64,000 bases of DNA from positions 114,249 through 178,248 of the forward strand of contig WPIO01000257.1 of the NCBI GenBank assembly GCA_009760855.2, given 5' to 3'. Of this stretch, positions 11,601 through 26,600 are shown piece after piece. This stretch comes from Cristatella mucedo. Its lineage: Eukaryota; Bryozoa; Phylactolaemata; Cristatellidae. Position 1 is the first letter of the stretch, and each line of letters starts with the position of its first letter. The notes under the pieces were generated by a model that saw nothing but the letters and a program-made list of their open reading frames with translations, searched no databases and was not told the origin of the DNA. Made by a program: the position numbers and the translations under genes.

Positions 11601-14600
11601 CCCTGTCAGTAGTCGACTGCTAAGTATGGCATTAATTGGTCAGCAAGCTTCACTACCACATCCTTAGTGCCTGCTTAATCACCCTTGTCCTTATTTTCCA
11701 ATAAGCTTCAAAATCTCACTTTTTAATGAAAGTTATGCATACAACATCGCCAATGCTTTGAAAGTGGTTGCTAAAACCTTCCCTTTGGACCACCCAATAA
11801 GTTATCAAGGCTTTGCTGAGCTATAGGTCGAGACGCAAAAGTAAACTCATATGCAAATATGGCTTACAGCGAATGCAAACAGAAAATATTGCAGTATTGA
11901 ATGCAGCAGGTACATGCAGCACTGCTAGTCACAAAAGCACCCAACTAATTCACAAAAATTCATGCTGGAAGCATTGCATACACGCGTAAAACTGATCTAT
12001 AAATGACATACCCGTGACTGTGCACGACGTGCTGCTTCCATTATATACAAGTGTTAAATTAACATACACCTGGAATTCCTGTTCATAGCCACCATCGTAC
12101 GAAGCAGCCCACGAGAGCAACATCGTGGACCATCGAGCGGTGACTTCACTCACATTTGAAGGCGGCAGAGGTGGAGCTGCATTAAAGAATTTATAAATGT
12201 CTCGAGGCATGCTACACTTTGATAGATGCACATTGCGAGAACATTTCGGCATTAGCAATATCTTTGAAAGGAATGTAATAAAATCCATACGCATTTCAGC
12301 AACCAATGAGCCTATGACCCAATTCTATTCAATGCAAGTCAGTCAGCCTGAATTTTGGCTATGAATAAGGATCTGTGACAAGAGCTCAACCAACACCCAT
12401 AAACAACATAATTGTGCCTCCCCAATTATAAGCATCTTAAAGTGGATCGTAAATTAGAGTCACACAATCTCTGCACCTGCTATGTATAAATAGTCATGGG
12501 TGGTATAACAAAACCACAGCACGGCTTAAATATCGGCAGCCTTATCGTCAATCCAACTAGCACTACTAGACATGAATTTCCTGAACAGCAAATTTTCAAT
12601 GGTAAGATTTTTCTACAAGAAATTCCAACAGAAGCTTTGAGACTAGTGCAGGTGGTTCAAGCGTAGCAAGTTGATGTACTTGCACTCTCGCTTGACAATA
12701 TACGAGCCAGATATTTTAGAGCATCTAAAAGCATGAAAATGCCGGCTGTGACAGTGACCGCAGGACGATAGTCACTGGTAAGGCTTAAAGTAACAAGAGC
12801 CAAGCTGTCAAGTACCTGCTACTTCACATTGAATGCATAGCAAGAATATTAGGGTCTCAGCTAAGTAGCATAAATTGGCTGCAGAAATGCAGCAGTAATC
12901 TATCCGTAACATTACCATTGAATATAATAATAATAATATCAAGAATAAAAACTTGGCTAGTGAGCAGGGAAATCAGCTGGCTTTAGCTGGAACTAGCTAA
13001 AGAAGCTAACTGAAAGTTCAGACATTACCAACGGGGGGATGTGTTAGGGGGAATGCCCAAAAAACAGCTATACAAATTCGTGGCAATTAAATATGTGTCT
13101 ATGGTACTTTTAGAAAGACAAATATGTTGGAGCTAGGATCGGAATTTCTGACGACTTCCATGCATAAGTAAATCGGTTATGCCACCATGTCTAACCCGAA
13201 TGTAAACCGGAAGCAACAAATCTAGAAATAAAAAATGTACCGATTTCTGCATCATATGCGACTTGTATCCCAACTTGTCGAACCTTGGTAGATCGCTATA
13301 GATGCTTGAAGCTTTTTGAAGTGAATACTTGTGACATTTATGTTGCTTTGTTTCCAGCGTTGGTTGGTGCCTAAATTTACAGCCAAATTTATCATACCGA
13401 AATCAAAAAATATTAAAAACTAGGGTAGAAAAAGCAGAGCTGAACTCGCATTTCAAATTTCATTCCGATGTGTGAAATATCACTTGAGTTATTTAATTTA
13501 CTTTACAGCATAAACTAGATGGTAATGAGTGCTGATAAATCATTCTCTAATGGAAAATGCCACACAGGCAGTTGATTCTTCAAAATCATAGGTAGGTGAA
13601 GGGGCATCAAGGAGTGGCTCACCCAAGCTGCCTCACCCAAGCCATCAGGTCGATCCAGGGAAAGCCAGCACTTGCTAGCCCTTCTTTCTACTGGCCATGT
13701 CTGGACACTGCGTTCTAATATGGGGTCATGCCGTTAGCCAAAATTGGTGTATTGACAGGTCCAAAAATTAAAGAATCTGCAGTGTAAGTATGCTTTAAAC
13801 AGCAGTACACCCGGCAGTTAATTTTGATGGGCCAGCATGTAGTCAATGTAAACAAAAAAAGTGGAACATTATTAATAAGGCAGATTAGAAACTACGTCGT
13901 GTGGAGAGAATCTACAACTAAGCCTGCTGAAACTATACTTGCTGCTCTGTTGATACAATCGATAGCTCTCGATAGCTTGGATCGGCAAACATCTCCTGGG
14001 ATAGTAATAATAATTATAATAACAATGAAAAGACATGTGTATACTAACCGAAGACAACTAACTGCACTGGTAGAGTACTTGTACAGCCAGCCATAAGCCA
14101 ACTTCTGGCTTCAGCCTACATATCAGAACTACTCCCCACCAAGCTAGGTATCGTACCACCAGCTTTTTCTGGAACATATCCCTTAGCTATCAGCCTCAAA
14201 TCTTTTGAAAACCGTACCTTTTGCTTGTATGCTCCTAAAGCCTGACATTCAATCTCGACTGATGCCACTACATCCCCAGACTTGACATTTAAAATAAGCT
14301 AAAAACACATATTACCACGGCATTTAATAGGTCATTGTGATTCGACCTTTGTGAGTGTATGCATGCTGACACTGTGAACTGTCACTAAACAAATTTACAT
14401 GTTGACCCTGTACATTTGACCTCTAACCATACTATGCTTGTTGATATTGTGCCGATTACCACTAACCATTTGATCATTCTTCATTCACAGCATATGCAAA
14501 GTGCATAGAATGAGACTACATTCTCTGAGGATGCTATGCAAAGTTTTACTATTATTCTTATTAAGTGCAATGCTATGAAGAGAGGGCTTCACCAGCAACG

Positions 14601-17600
14601 TAAAAATGCACATATACAAAGCTCCATAGCACTAAAGATGGCCTTCTTGCCCATGGGGACGGCTAAGCCTTGTCACCAGTGCCCCTCGGTTGACAGATTG
14701 AATTGCCGCTCGTTCACAAATACTAGTTAGTTTTGCAAAGCATAGTGATATCGACTACTACCACTTAAGCTGTCAATGTTGTGATGCATATGCTCTATCG
14801 TAGACGTCACGCCGACCATGCCACACCTATCATGAGATTATTACAAATGAGTTAAAACGATCAGGCATTAAGATTGGGAATGTCTTAGATCGGGTGAGGT
14901 TAGTTGGAATAGGCTAATAAAAGAGCATACTTGCAATTAAAAGAGGCCGACAGGCTTTATCGTATGTAACACATGCGAAGCAGCAGCAGGGATGCAAAAG
15001 CCCTTGCAACAGATACCCTATGCTGCTGCAACTCACATGGCGCAATAACGTCGATGGATGACGAGTCGTTGCCATATTGGCTTTTGGCAAAGCATGTATA
15101 CATCCCATAGCCATCCTGGCTTAGACTGGCAACAAGTAAGAAGCTTTTCAGAGTGAATATCGAGCTGCTGATAGTTGTGACATTCCAGCTAGAATATGCA
15201 GACATGTTTTTTGTCCACTTAATAGTCGGCAGAGGGTTTCCATAGACTGAACAAGCCAACGTAATAGGCTTTCCAAAGTAACCCACAGTAGTGGCTGGAC
15301 CACGAGCAATCACCGGTTTAGCTGCAACCAATTTGTGTAGACAGAAATGAGATTATCAAATTGGCATGTGACGACTGATTCTAGTAAGAATAAAACATGT
15401 GGCAAACGCTCTGGCCTGGACCATGCCTACTTTGTGGACACGCTCAAGCATCGTGCTTACACTGCATGGGTGAAGCAACGACTACGAAGGGCACATGCTC
15501 AACGAACGCTACTCATATCACAGCAAAAAGAGCACACTACTGAGCATGCAGCATGCTCGGCAAGCGCAGCACAGGTGAATGCCCTGAGTTTATCACTACT
15601 TAGTACTTATCAGTACTTATCAACACCAATGCCAAGGTACGAGGTCAAGGCTTGCTAGAACCAACTGTTTGTCTACACATGCAACCATGCACATCCTGAA
15701 CACTAGAGCACCTGAAGCTCAAAAATCTCACAGCCTTGCTTTGCCAGCCAAGTGCATAGGAGATCGAATCGAAACGACCTAAAGTGTTTCTGCTGAGAAA
15801 TGACGGTGGAATGAAGCCTGCCTAGGGCAGTCTATATAGGAAGATATCGTAAGCAGTATGCTAAACGCCAGAGCCCCATGCAATGCTATGCCACCAAAAC
15901 GGACATGTGCATTCGCATAGCATGTCAGTATTTAAGTCATAGATACTTATTAACAAATAATATCACATACCGCACAAATACCTCCTATTCATGCCATGAG
16001 GCATGATATCATGAGCACCATGACTGGATCAGCCAATAAACAACTAAACTGTAGCAGAACAAACAGCTATCAAGGCAAAGCAGCAGGTCATTGAGGTGAA
16101 AACCTTCACATAAAGAGAAAAAGTGTAATCACACACCAGGAAAAGATAAAAAGTTGTCTGAGGTGAAACTGGCAACAAATTCATCTGTCGCAGTACAACA
16201 ACCATGAAAATCCTTTAATAATAATCATAATGATAACGATAAGTCTTATGTGCAAGATAGCACTACTTAATTTCTATTTGGCTGCTTTACAGCTCAGAAA
16301 GCCGTTGACATTTTGATTTGCAGTATCGGTGTGTTAAAAGAGTATTTTAAGTGATCGTACCTTACCAAAAATGTGTCCAACACCTGTCTAACCTCTAAAT
16401 CGTAAATCGCTCAGTCGATAGCAGCATTGTCGGCTGTAGCAGCAAGTAAAGGAAAGGTCTTAACAGGTGATTCATGCTCCTCATTTGCAGCAGTGACTAA
16501 TCAGCAGCAAGCAATAGCTTCGCCTTGCCTTGAAAGTTTAAATGTAAATACAGATAAATGTATGTTGAGTTTCATCGGCATGGTTTTACATGCCCTGCCG
16601 GGAACACAGCCACACGATCAAGTAAATGGATACGACATGCTATTTTACAGTACCTCAATTCACAATCTGGAGTAGACATGCATGCATGTCTAAATACAAA
16701 ATTCAGAGCGCTAGATATCTCTAGCTGAGTGTTTCTGCTTACTGGCAGCACCAGCCATCGGGCTGAAAGAGAAGCAATACCACAATTAACAAAGAGCAAA
16801 GCGTCCACCTTAGCATAATGCAATAATTAGCAGAAATAAACTCAGAGATTGAAGTAGAGTTCAAACAATAGATTTAGTCCAAAGTATGGTAATAGTAGAT
16901 TTAGTCTGAAAATGAGAACTTACTTTCACTAAAGAAGAGCCTGTTGTCCAAATATGCAACCACAAACATTGTATGCCACATAGCCGTCTAGCTACATGCT
17001 TCAAGTGCTATCCCTACCAATCACGGTGATTAACCATGTAAGAGTAGCATTGGCCACTAGTAGGTCGGATGGACCACCATATGCATTGTTTTCCATTTGG
17101 AACAAGAGAACATACTTTGGAAAACTTGGCAAACACCACTTCCAACAATTGTGAGTGCCGTAGCATAACTATCCACTTCAGCCTCCACACGGCGAGAGTG
17201 AGATGCTTAGAACTGACTAATAGCAATGACAATTGCAAGATCATAGTTGGCTTCACACCACCAATTTTAAGAAAAGAACTTGCCTTTCACGTGTCTCACA
17301 TGCTGTAATCGAGGCGCTCTGGCTCCACAGAGGCAAGCTGAGAGCCAAGCAAGGATCAGAGAACAAGATGAGTAAAGACTAAGCAACGAGCCGAGAAAAA
17401 CCGACTCCCTCTGCAGCCAATGATACGGTGCTCAGAGAGAGCAGACCCACTGAGATAACTCGGCAGCCATTCTAATGAGCTGTAGCTAAGGCTTCCTCCT
17501 CCTGGCTCAGCCCACCACATGCTGCACTAGTGAGCTCAATGAGTATACTGGCCGTGGCTTGCATGTGCTATGCATCATGCAAATCCGGGATTTTAGGTTT

Positions 17601-20600
17601 AAGCTGCAGTCGCGACTGAAGCCCATAGTCGTTTGGTGGGCTGGTAGTGTAAGCCAAGTGGGAAGGCTGCAGGCTACGACTAGCGAGATATTAACAATGC
17701 GACTGCAGCAACAACAATTCGCTGGGATGCTGCAATGCAGCAACACCTTACTCAAGCTGCTACTGTGGCCTTTCACTTCTATACAGGGCACATTGAGAGA
17801 TCAAAATTGACCCATGGTTGATGACATAACTATTGCACGTAGATCGATATCCTTCAGCACAGTACTCGCATGACCCCACCCTACCGCGGCCAAGCAGCTC
17901 AGCTACTGACTAGATTGTTCAACAAGTCATGGCAGAATACGGTCGACTCGACCGAGAATCTGAGGAGTTCTAGCTGCCCGACTCACACATCTGCCTGAGT
18001 TGTTGAGATTTAAAGAGCTTGAACTATTTAGGACACAAAGAAATATTTAGCAAGCAAACTTTCATTCGCTTGGTGCTACCAAAACTAAGGCTAGCTGTTG
18101 CAACGACAGCTGCTACAACCCAGCAGGCACCGGCAAGGCCAACCAACATGCATGTGTCCAAAGCCACTCAATCCCTGGAATAATTGCCTACAGAAAACCC
18201 TTGACCACACAGCACTGCCTCGACTTTACAAGAGTTTCACGAGCATACGGTTTGAAAGGATAATCACGGCAATGTACAGTATATCTTTCCTGAACTACTG
18301 AGTTGGTAGCTTATTCGAGAAGCTAAGCTATTTGAAATGCTTCAAATGAAAACTCATTCGGGAATCTAATGTGTGCAAGATGAATTTTTGGATAGTGGGT
18401 ACATTTTCTTATGCAGAATGTTCAAGGACAAGGGAGGATGAACTGGAAGCAGCCTTAACGAAACATATGGTGAGCCGTGATGACACACTAGGTAAGTTGA
18501 TTGCTTCTCACGACCTCTATCCCCAGGTCGTGGGTTCGACTCCTGCAATGGGCGATACATTATAGTTGCTGCAAGCGATGGTGATATCCGTAAGGCTCTT
18601 CTGTCGCTATGCAAAAAAGACTGCTGAATCACCTAGTACTTTTTTATATGCTGTACTGCAGGGAATCATCTGCTACCGAAATAAGACACTCTACTTTCCA
18701 AGCGATGCTGAGATTTTCTTTGTAGGCTCAATGCTGATATTGTTCCACTTAAATTAAAATGAATAGTAGCAAGTAGCTAGGGGTAATGTTCTTGCTCCTC
18801 ACGACACAGGTCATGGATTAGAGTTGTGTGTGCCTGTTGCTTCTCGGCCACTGCTGTGTGCCCAGCTCTCGGAGGGTGGTTGGACGGTTGTCTCGGTGCG
18901 GCCTTTGATGTGGGCTCCCGTTTGGGCTGTTGGCTTGGTGCGACCTTTGATGTGGGCACGTGGCCCACCATTGTCGCTCACCTTGGATGCACTCCATAAT
19001 CTGTGGTGAGTCAGCCCGTAGCTTATATATGTACCCCCTGGGGGAATAAAGATTAAGTCTCGTCCACCAGTCACGTTCGCCCGCTCATGTCTTCGTGTCT
19101 CCGTGAGACTCCAATAGCACTGCTACAGCCGGAGACACAGTAACACAGCAGAGTCCAGCCACGAGCGATCCTGTAATACCCACTGCAAGTGGTGGTAATA
19201 GCCTAAGATTCATGAACTATGCATTAACACAAGAAAAGCGCCCTGTAGCCGCAGCTGTGGCCGGAACCGCCAGGTCAGACACAGCTCGTTGGGCAGGAAC
19301 TGCAAGCCAAGTATCTGCTCGTTTGGTATTCCTAGCATTGTCTCGAACCGCTCAGCACGCTCCCCAAATGCATCGCTGTAAATCCCTCTAACTTAGTGGT
19401 CATCAGGCCTGTTGTAACTCCATCGGCCAGACTTAACGCTTGCCTTTGGAATCCTCACTCAATGTGCAATAAACCTCTGGTAATAAGCGACCTTATTTTT
19501 GAAAATGGTATTGACCTGGTCGCCCGAACTGAAACTTGGCTAAAATCGATAAACTGCCCGACAATGAATGAAGCTACCCCATCTGGTTTCTCGCTCGTTC
19601 ACACCCCGAGATCGATCAAAACTGGAGGTGGAGTTGCTATTATCGTGCGCTCGAAATTCAACTTCAAGCCATTTGCAGTACCCTCGAAGCAGTTTTTTGA
19701 ATCAGTTGTCTTGGTCTCATCCGAAAACAAGCTACCGATAGTGGCAGTAGTCTATCGCCCACCAGGTACCAAATTCTTCTTTATATCAGATTTCTCCGAT
19801 CTCGTTTCGATTCTGTGTGCCAGAAATCGATCCTTCCTTATGGGTGATTTTAACGTTCACTTTGATGACTTATCTGACGCTTTCAGCACCGAATTTCGTA
19901 CATTGACTGACTCATTGTCTCTTGTGGCTCATGTGCATGGCCCTACTTACATCAAGGGTCACACACTCGACCAGATTTTTTCATACAACTGCACTTTGTC
20001 ATCACCAATTATTACTAAAAAACGGCTTATCTGACCACATGCAGATCTCATTCAATCTACAGTGTGTGCCCACTTCCTCCTCTAAAAATACCTGTGAATT
20101 GCAAAACCTCAAGACCCTTGACATCGATGCTGTCCGTGCAAGAATATCTGCTTCACCTCTGCTGCTCAGTCCTCCCTCCGATCTGTCATCATTGGTAGAT
20201 AGCTACGACACGACACTAGCTCACACACTCGACGAGTTTGCACCTCTCACAAAGCGCACTGTGTGCCCCCGCCCAGACGGCCTATGGTTTACCACAGACA
20301 TTAAACTAGCCAGGTCTGCTAAGCGAAAGCTTGAAAAAGCATACAAAAGATCTGGACTGACTGTCCATCGTCAGGCATATGAAGACTACTGTAGGTCGTA
20401 CATAACGATCCTAGCAAAGGCCAAGTCCAGCTTCTATAGAAACATTGTTGAATCACAGATGCACAATTCAAAAATGCTGATGTCGACGATCAACCATCTC
20501 CTCAACCGTTCCCAGATTAGCTCCTTACCTGATGATCCGTGTGATGATCTAGCCGATCGCTTCTCTCGATTCTTTGTGCAGAAAATAGACAAGATCAGGG

Positions 20601-23600
20601 AGTCCATCGCTGCGATGATAACATCCCCACTAAAATGCTGTTCCCGATTCCTGGCTGCACCTCAATGTCTACATTTAAGCAGGTCACTAGTGATCTAGTC
20701 CTGAAGTTCTTATCTCAATCAAAGAAGACAGCAAGTCCTCTGGACCCTATCCCCACTGTTCTGCTCCTACGTTGCATTGATCTGCTGCTGCCATGCATAA
20801 CTAATATCATTATTATGTCATTAGCCTCAGGTCATGTCCGAGCACCTTTCAAAAATCTGTAGTCAGGCCACTCTTCAAGAAAATGACACTAGACCAAGAG
20901 AACTTGACCCGCTAAACATTGCTAAAATTTGGGCTTGTTTAGATGAGGATACCACGTCCAAGTTCGTCTATGCATTCGTGACACCCTATCTCGACTTCTG
21001 CAACTCACTGCTTGCTGGCCTACCAGCATGTGCGATCAGGTGATTGCAGCTGGTGCAAAACTCTGCAGCTAGGTTTGTCTGTCGTGAGCGTCGCAGTTGC
21101 CACATTACACCACTTCTCGCCGACCTGCACTGGCTACCAGTCAAGCAACCGATTGACTTCAAGGTTTTGTCCCTCACTTTTGGGTCCCTTCATTCTTTTG
21201 CTCCAGCCTACCTCTCAGATATACTCCCCCATCAGGTAAAGCATCGTAAAACCCGCTTTTCGGAATCCATCAGTCTACAAATACCTTGCACAAAGCTCAA
21301 ATCGTTTGGAGACCGTGCATTTAGTTCGTATGCTCCCCAAGTCTGGAACTCCCTCCCGACATGCGTCAGAACATCCCCTGACTTGACCACATTTAAAAAG
21401 AACTTAAAAACGCACCTATTTAGGACAGCATTTAGTGGGTCCCTGTGATTCGTTCTTCATGTGCTTGTGCGTGCTGACACTGTGCATGCTGCCACTAACC
21501 ACATTTGCATGCTGACCCTGTGCATGTCACCCCTAACCATGTTACTCATTTTGTTTGCTTATCAAGCATGATATTACTCACCATTCAATTGCATTTCTCT
21601 TTGTAGCAAATGTAAAGCGCCTAGAGAGATTGAGTTCTCTGAAGGCGCTTTATCAAGTGCATTTTTGTTATTATTATTTGAGGCTATTTTTATTCCATAT
21701 AAATGAGGCTATTAATTCTGCTAACATTTCTTTCTTTCTAGTTGCTGACATCCAACTTGCTGCTTGTTTCACTCGAGCTGGATACTGCATTAAATGTCCG
21801 TGCATGAGAAAGGCTACATAATGAACCAATAACCGTGTTTGTTGGAATCTCAGAACTTGCTTTCTCCTAATAACCACATTGAGGCTAGAAAGTGGCTGAT
21901 ACCCCGACTCACCAATTCAACGGCAAGAACAACTGCAATGACTATCAATTCCATGTTTCGAATGATGAACTCAAAATGCCGACTTTCCAACTAGTCTGCC
22001 ATGCATAGCAGAGTCAGACACTGAAAAACCACTAACAGCATGAACATTGAGTGTGGGATTACAGCTATTTCCTACTGCGATGCCACACATGAAGGAAAGC
22101 AAATGATACACCATTGAAATTCTACCCATCTTACCAAAAACGGATATGTTACACATTTCTGATGCTGCAGGCCCTGCAGTGTTGTAAGCTGTGCAGACGT
22201 ATGCTCCACTAGAGGTCAGGTTAACAAATGGCATTATCAGTACACCTGTTGACAAACCAGTGCGAATTGTCAGGCCATTCTGAGTCCAATTATACAGAGC
22301 AGCAGGATTTCCTAAACGAGAAAAGATGGTCGATACCATCAGGCATCATAAATACATATACAAAAAGGAAATGATTTTCAAGCAGCTAAAGATACACGTT
22401 TTAGAAAGAATTTAAATTTTTCATGTTTAAAGGAAACTTTGCTTCTTCTGCGACAATCTCTCCAACTCCTCTCTCCCAAAATATATTATTATAATACTTT
22501 GCTATCGGTTTTTGAAGCTTATGTGCTTATTTGCAGGGACAGAGAGACCTGAGTCATAGTAGAGGGGAGGTAGTTCACAAACATCACGACCTTGGTCAAG
22601 GGATCGAGTACTTTGGCAGGCTATTCATTATTGCCTGCTGCAAACCAATGAAAGCTGCAAAGGCTCTTCACCTGCTAAAACAAGTGAGGCTGTTCAGTCA
22701 GCTTTACATTTTAAGTGAAGGTATCTGAAACTAAAGTGGATGCGATAAATGAATGGTCGAATTCAGCTGCAGCACCATTTTGTAAGCACGCCCAAATGAT
22801 TTCTACTAACAAGTACTGTCACTAATCAGACATCACTAAAATGAACAGGCTAGGTTGATGGCATACTACAACCTGCCAAATAAAGTAAGCACATGGATCA
22901 CAAAAAGCTATTTGCAATGCCATAGTACATTACATGGGCTGCAGACGACATATGTAGTAGAATTAAAGGCATATTTTTTACCTGGGTCGCTGACGTTGCA
23001 TACCAGACTAATATTATCTCCTGACACAAAGTTAACCGAGCTAGGGTATACGACCGGCTTGCTTGGTATATCTATAAAAATAAACAGAATAAAAAAAGTA
23101 GCCGATTGTTACTGCCTACTCGGCAACAGGTTACACTTGCAAGCTCGCAAACGGTGAATAAATATTAAAGTTAAGATTATGGAAAAACCTAATCAGCGAC
23201 GATCTGAAAAAAGCCAACAACGAAGGTATACCACATGGCTTACACTTAACATCCAAAGTGATGCTGCTAGAAACGTTCAAGTTGGATAGTTGATTGACAA
23301 AGTTCGAAGTGGTGCAGATATATATGCCAGCTGCTTGCCTCTGTATGTGACCCACGTACAAGTTTGATATTCCTCCTGTTGTGTTGTTTAACTGGATGTT
23401 GCTCCCACCTACATTTGCAAAAACTACAGGTAAAAATCAGCCACCAGCTTAATCAATAGTAACAATAACAGCGATTATTGTCTAGCATTTAAAGATATAT
23501 TAATCTCGTTCTAGGCACTCGAGATATGCTGCAAAGGAATCCTGGCAAGTGGTTAGGGATAACATGCACAGTGTCAGCATTCGTAAGTATGCACAAGACA

Positions 23601-26600
23601 ATCCATACAGACCAAGCAAATGTAATGAGAAATAAGTATGCGTGTATTTCTTTTAAAATGCCAAGTATGCGAATTTCGTGATCAGTGTAAATGTTAGTCT
23701 ATGGATAAGAGCAAGGAAAAACATAGCTGCTTACTTGTGTTAGGCGTTGTCCATAGTATGGAGGGTATCGGCTTTCCCTGAGCCGAGCAGGTCAGCATAA
23801 TATCATCACCTTCCACAATTGAAGCTGCAGATGACGTTAGTACGACATTCCTAGAGCCATCTGCAAATGCTTACATACATCAGCAGCTTTCCTAACATGC
23901 AAACAGGCCGTTTTTAGGTGTACCTTTGCAGAAATTACATAACAGCTTAACAAACAATGCAAAATATTTTAGTAAAAGGTAAGAAACGTTACCACAGCGA
24001 CACCTCATGTAAAGCAGGATTGAAAATATAGCAAATTTTTATCTTTGACTGAATCAAATCGCTAGATTTGAAGTATCAGCCTGTCATGTCTTCCAAAATG
24101 AAGATTACAATAGCTATTACCACAAGAATCAAATATAAATGAGGGAATGACAGATGCATGGAACGGCTATTGCCGAGCTGGCAGCATCAACAAAACTGTA
24201 GTCCGTTCACGATACTATACATGCATGGGTTACTCATCCTTAGCAACTCCAGAAAACACATCTACTTACAACTGACATTGAGAAAAGCAGTAGAATTTCT
24301 ACTACCAAGAATATTGTTGGCAACACATGTGAATGACGCTCCATCATCCAAATAACTTGGGACGAAGCTGATGATGCCAATAACATCTCCACTGCTGTCG
24401 GACGTCACAGATACATTGGATTGCAGTAGAAAACCACCTTTGTACCACGTGATATTTGGAGCAGGGTAACCACCTAGAGACTGGCATGTTACCATGGATA
24501 TGCGACCGTCGATCATATCCAAGGCAGACCGTGAAATTGAAGGCAGTCCTGGCAAATCTAAAATAGCAGATCTAAACTTTGGAAGTTGAGAAAAGACGAT
24601 AACATGACGATCTGGCATTCAAAGATTGAGATACTGAAACTGGCACAAAAAGATCAAAACTCATAAATAAGGCTGCTGCTGCAGTAGGGCTCGAGACTAC
24701 CTAAGGAACATACCGTTTGTCAACACGATTTCCGAGAAAGAAAAGACTGCTTTTATTGGTCTGGTGGGTTAAACCTGGACCCCAAGGACCGAAAGCAAGC
24801 TTCTCTACTTTGTCCCGTTCAAACAGATACAAGAAAATAAATAGGAATGAAAGACTGGGAGAAGTGACGGCTAGGATGTTGATAGATACTTAAAAATCAA
24901 AATGATGGGAAGCAAGATTACTTTGCACATCCACCCACACTGTGGTGGGTTACGCTTTTTTGTATGTGACGACATTTATCAAGCCAAGCTGGCGTACTGA
25001 TCTTTCAATATTTGACATTCCGCAACAGCACACAAATCTGTTTTGAGTCAGCATCATTTTCGATGGTTACTTGATCAATCAATACATTTGTCACAACTCA
25101 AACATGACATTCTATTAAGAAACCTTGCTGATTTCAGTGTCAATTAGCAAAGTGGAAGCATGCAAAGCAGTTTTCCAATTATTTAAAAAAGAATAGGTCC
25201 ATAAGGGTTGCAGCAGTACGAGTGCATGTTTCTGGATTGATAGATGGGTGCAAAAACTTGGAACTCTTTTACGACATTTTCAACTACATAAAACCAAACT
25301 GCTGCTTATAGGACACCCTAAGCATGTGGCTGGATTAAAAGGCTTTGCTGTTCTAATAGGTGATGCTATTGTGCGACCTTCACCACGTGCTCGTAATCTA
25401 GGTGTCGTGTTCGACAGCTGCCTCAATTTCAAAAGCTTCATTCAGAAGACTGCCTCTACAGCTAGCCATCACATCCGATCCCTATCCCAGATTAGGAGCT
25501 GTCTCCCACAGTGGCTTGTAAAAAAATTAACTAGCTCTTTAGTTCTGTCTCAGCGTGATTATTGTAATTCCCTTTTGGCTGGGCTGCCAAAGAAAGCTAT
25601 TATGCCACTACAGCAGACTATGAATAGGGCTGCAAGGCTGGTCTTCAAGTCCCAGCGGTTTGAGCACGTGTCACCTTTGCTGAAAGAGCTAGAATGGTTG
25701 CCGGTTGAGCAAAGGATACAGAGCAAAGTTCTTACGCTGACCCACAAGGCCCGCCACGGCTTGGCTCCTTCATACCTAGCTGAACTGCTGCATCCGTTTC
25801 AGCCTGCTCGCGCCCTCAGGTCCTGTGTGGACAATAAATTAGCTGTCCCATTCCTCCGCTTAAAGACAATTGGCGACAGAAGCTTTAGCTCTGCAGGTCC
25901 TAGACTGTGGAACTCGCTTCCACAATTCTTATGCAACGACATCTACTCTCCAACTGCCGACTATGGCACATCTTTTTCAGCGGTCCTGAACTGCTACTTT
26001 TATGCTACTCACTACCTCAACTGCTCTCCTGACTCTGCTATACTTCCCACTTTCTCTTTGTTGCGTGAGACGAAGTCTGTTGGCTACCGAATGGGTACCG
26101 AAAGCCGCTTAGGCTGTGAGTGTGCTATACAAAACTCTGCTGTGTAACACCCACGTGGTCTTTATGCATTTGTGGAGTTACAGACTGACATACATTACAT
26201 GACATTAAAAAAGCCGATATAATAGTACCATAAAAATAACGAACGGCTTTGCAACTTTTTATTTGGCCTATTTATTTAAATAAAATGCAACAGAATAAAA
26301 AACTTTGAAAAATGGCTTCAAAGTTTCGTGGAGGCTGTCATTATAGAACAAAAGTGAAGCATGCATAGCTGAGGAATAGCCAAACCCAAAAGACTGCCTA
26401 CACGAATGTATGCCATAATAGTTTCTATACAAGTGTAGATAAGACAATACTGACACAACTTGCATTGCCTAAATCCAGAATTACTCAAATCACGAAGCTC
26501 ACACGTCGGTTATATAATCAAGGTGTAGCAGTTAGACTTACCATAATGTACTGCTTTTAGTTTACAACCGAGAAACAGCTTTTCGAAATGAAAAAAACAT

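Larger units (their letters stand above)
6325..13120 (-). repeat. Inverted segmental duplication, left copy
   Basis: Read on the minus strand this block matches 51285-56795 on the plus strand, in the same order and across both exons and introns: TM exon, a SINE-1 copy, the Cys-rich exon and the FN3 exon. Edges were judged by eye, and the outer 50-100 bases are uncertain. It is longer than its partner mainly because of LINE insertions at 9489-10905 and about 6606-6945. The partner has a compensating insert of roughly 0.1 kb near 55.8 kb. Intronic parts have diverged by substitutions and small indels; exons are more alike. Confidence 0.85.

Noticed and set aside
15347-18757. Additional exons in the 6.8 kb intron
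   Set aside because: Frames lack Ig or FN3 signatures and matching phase-1 splice sites; exons 6 and 7 already join in phase.
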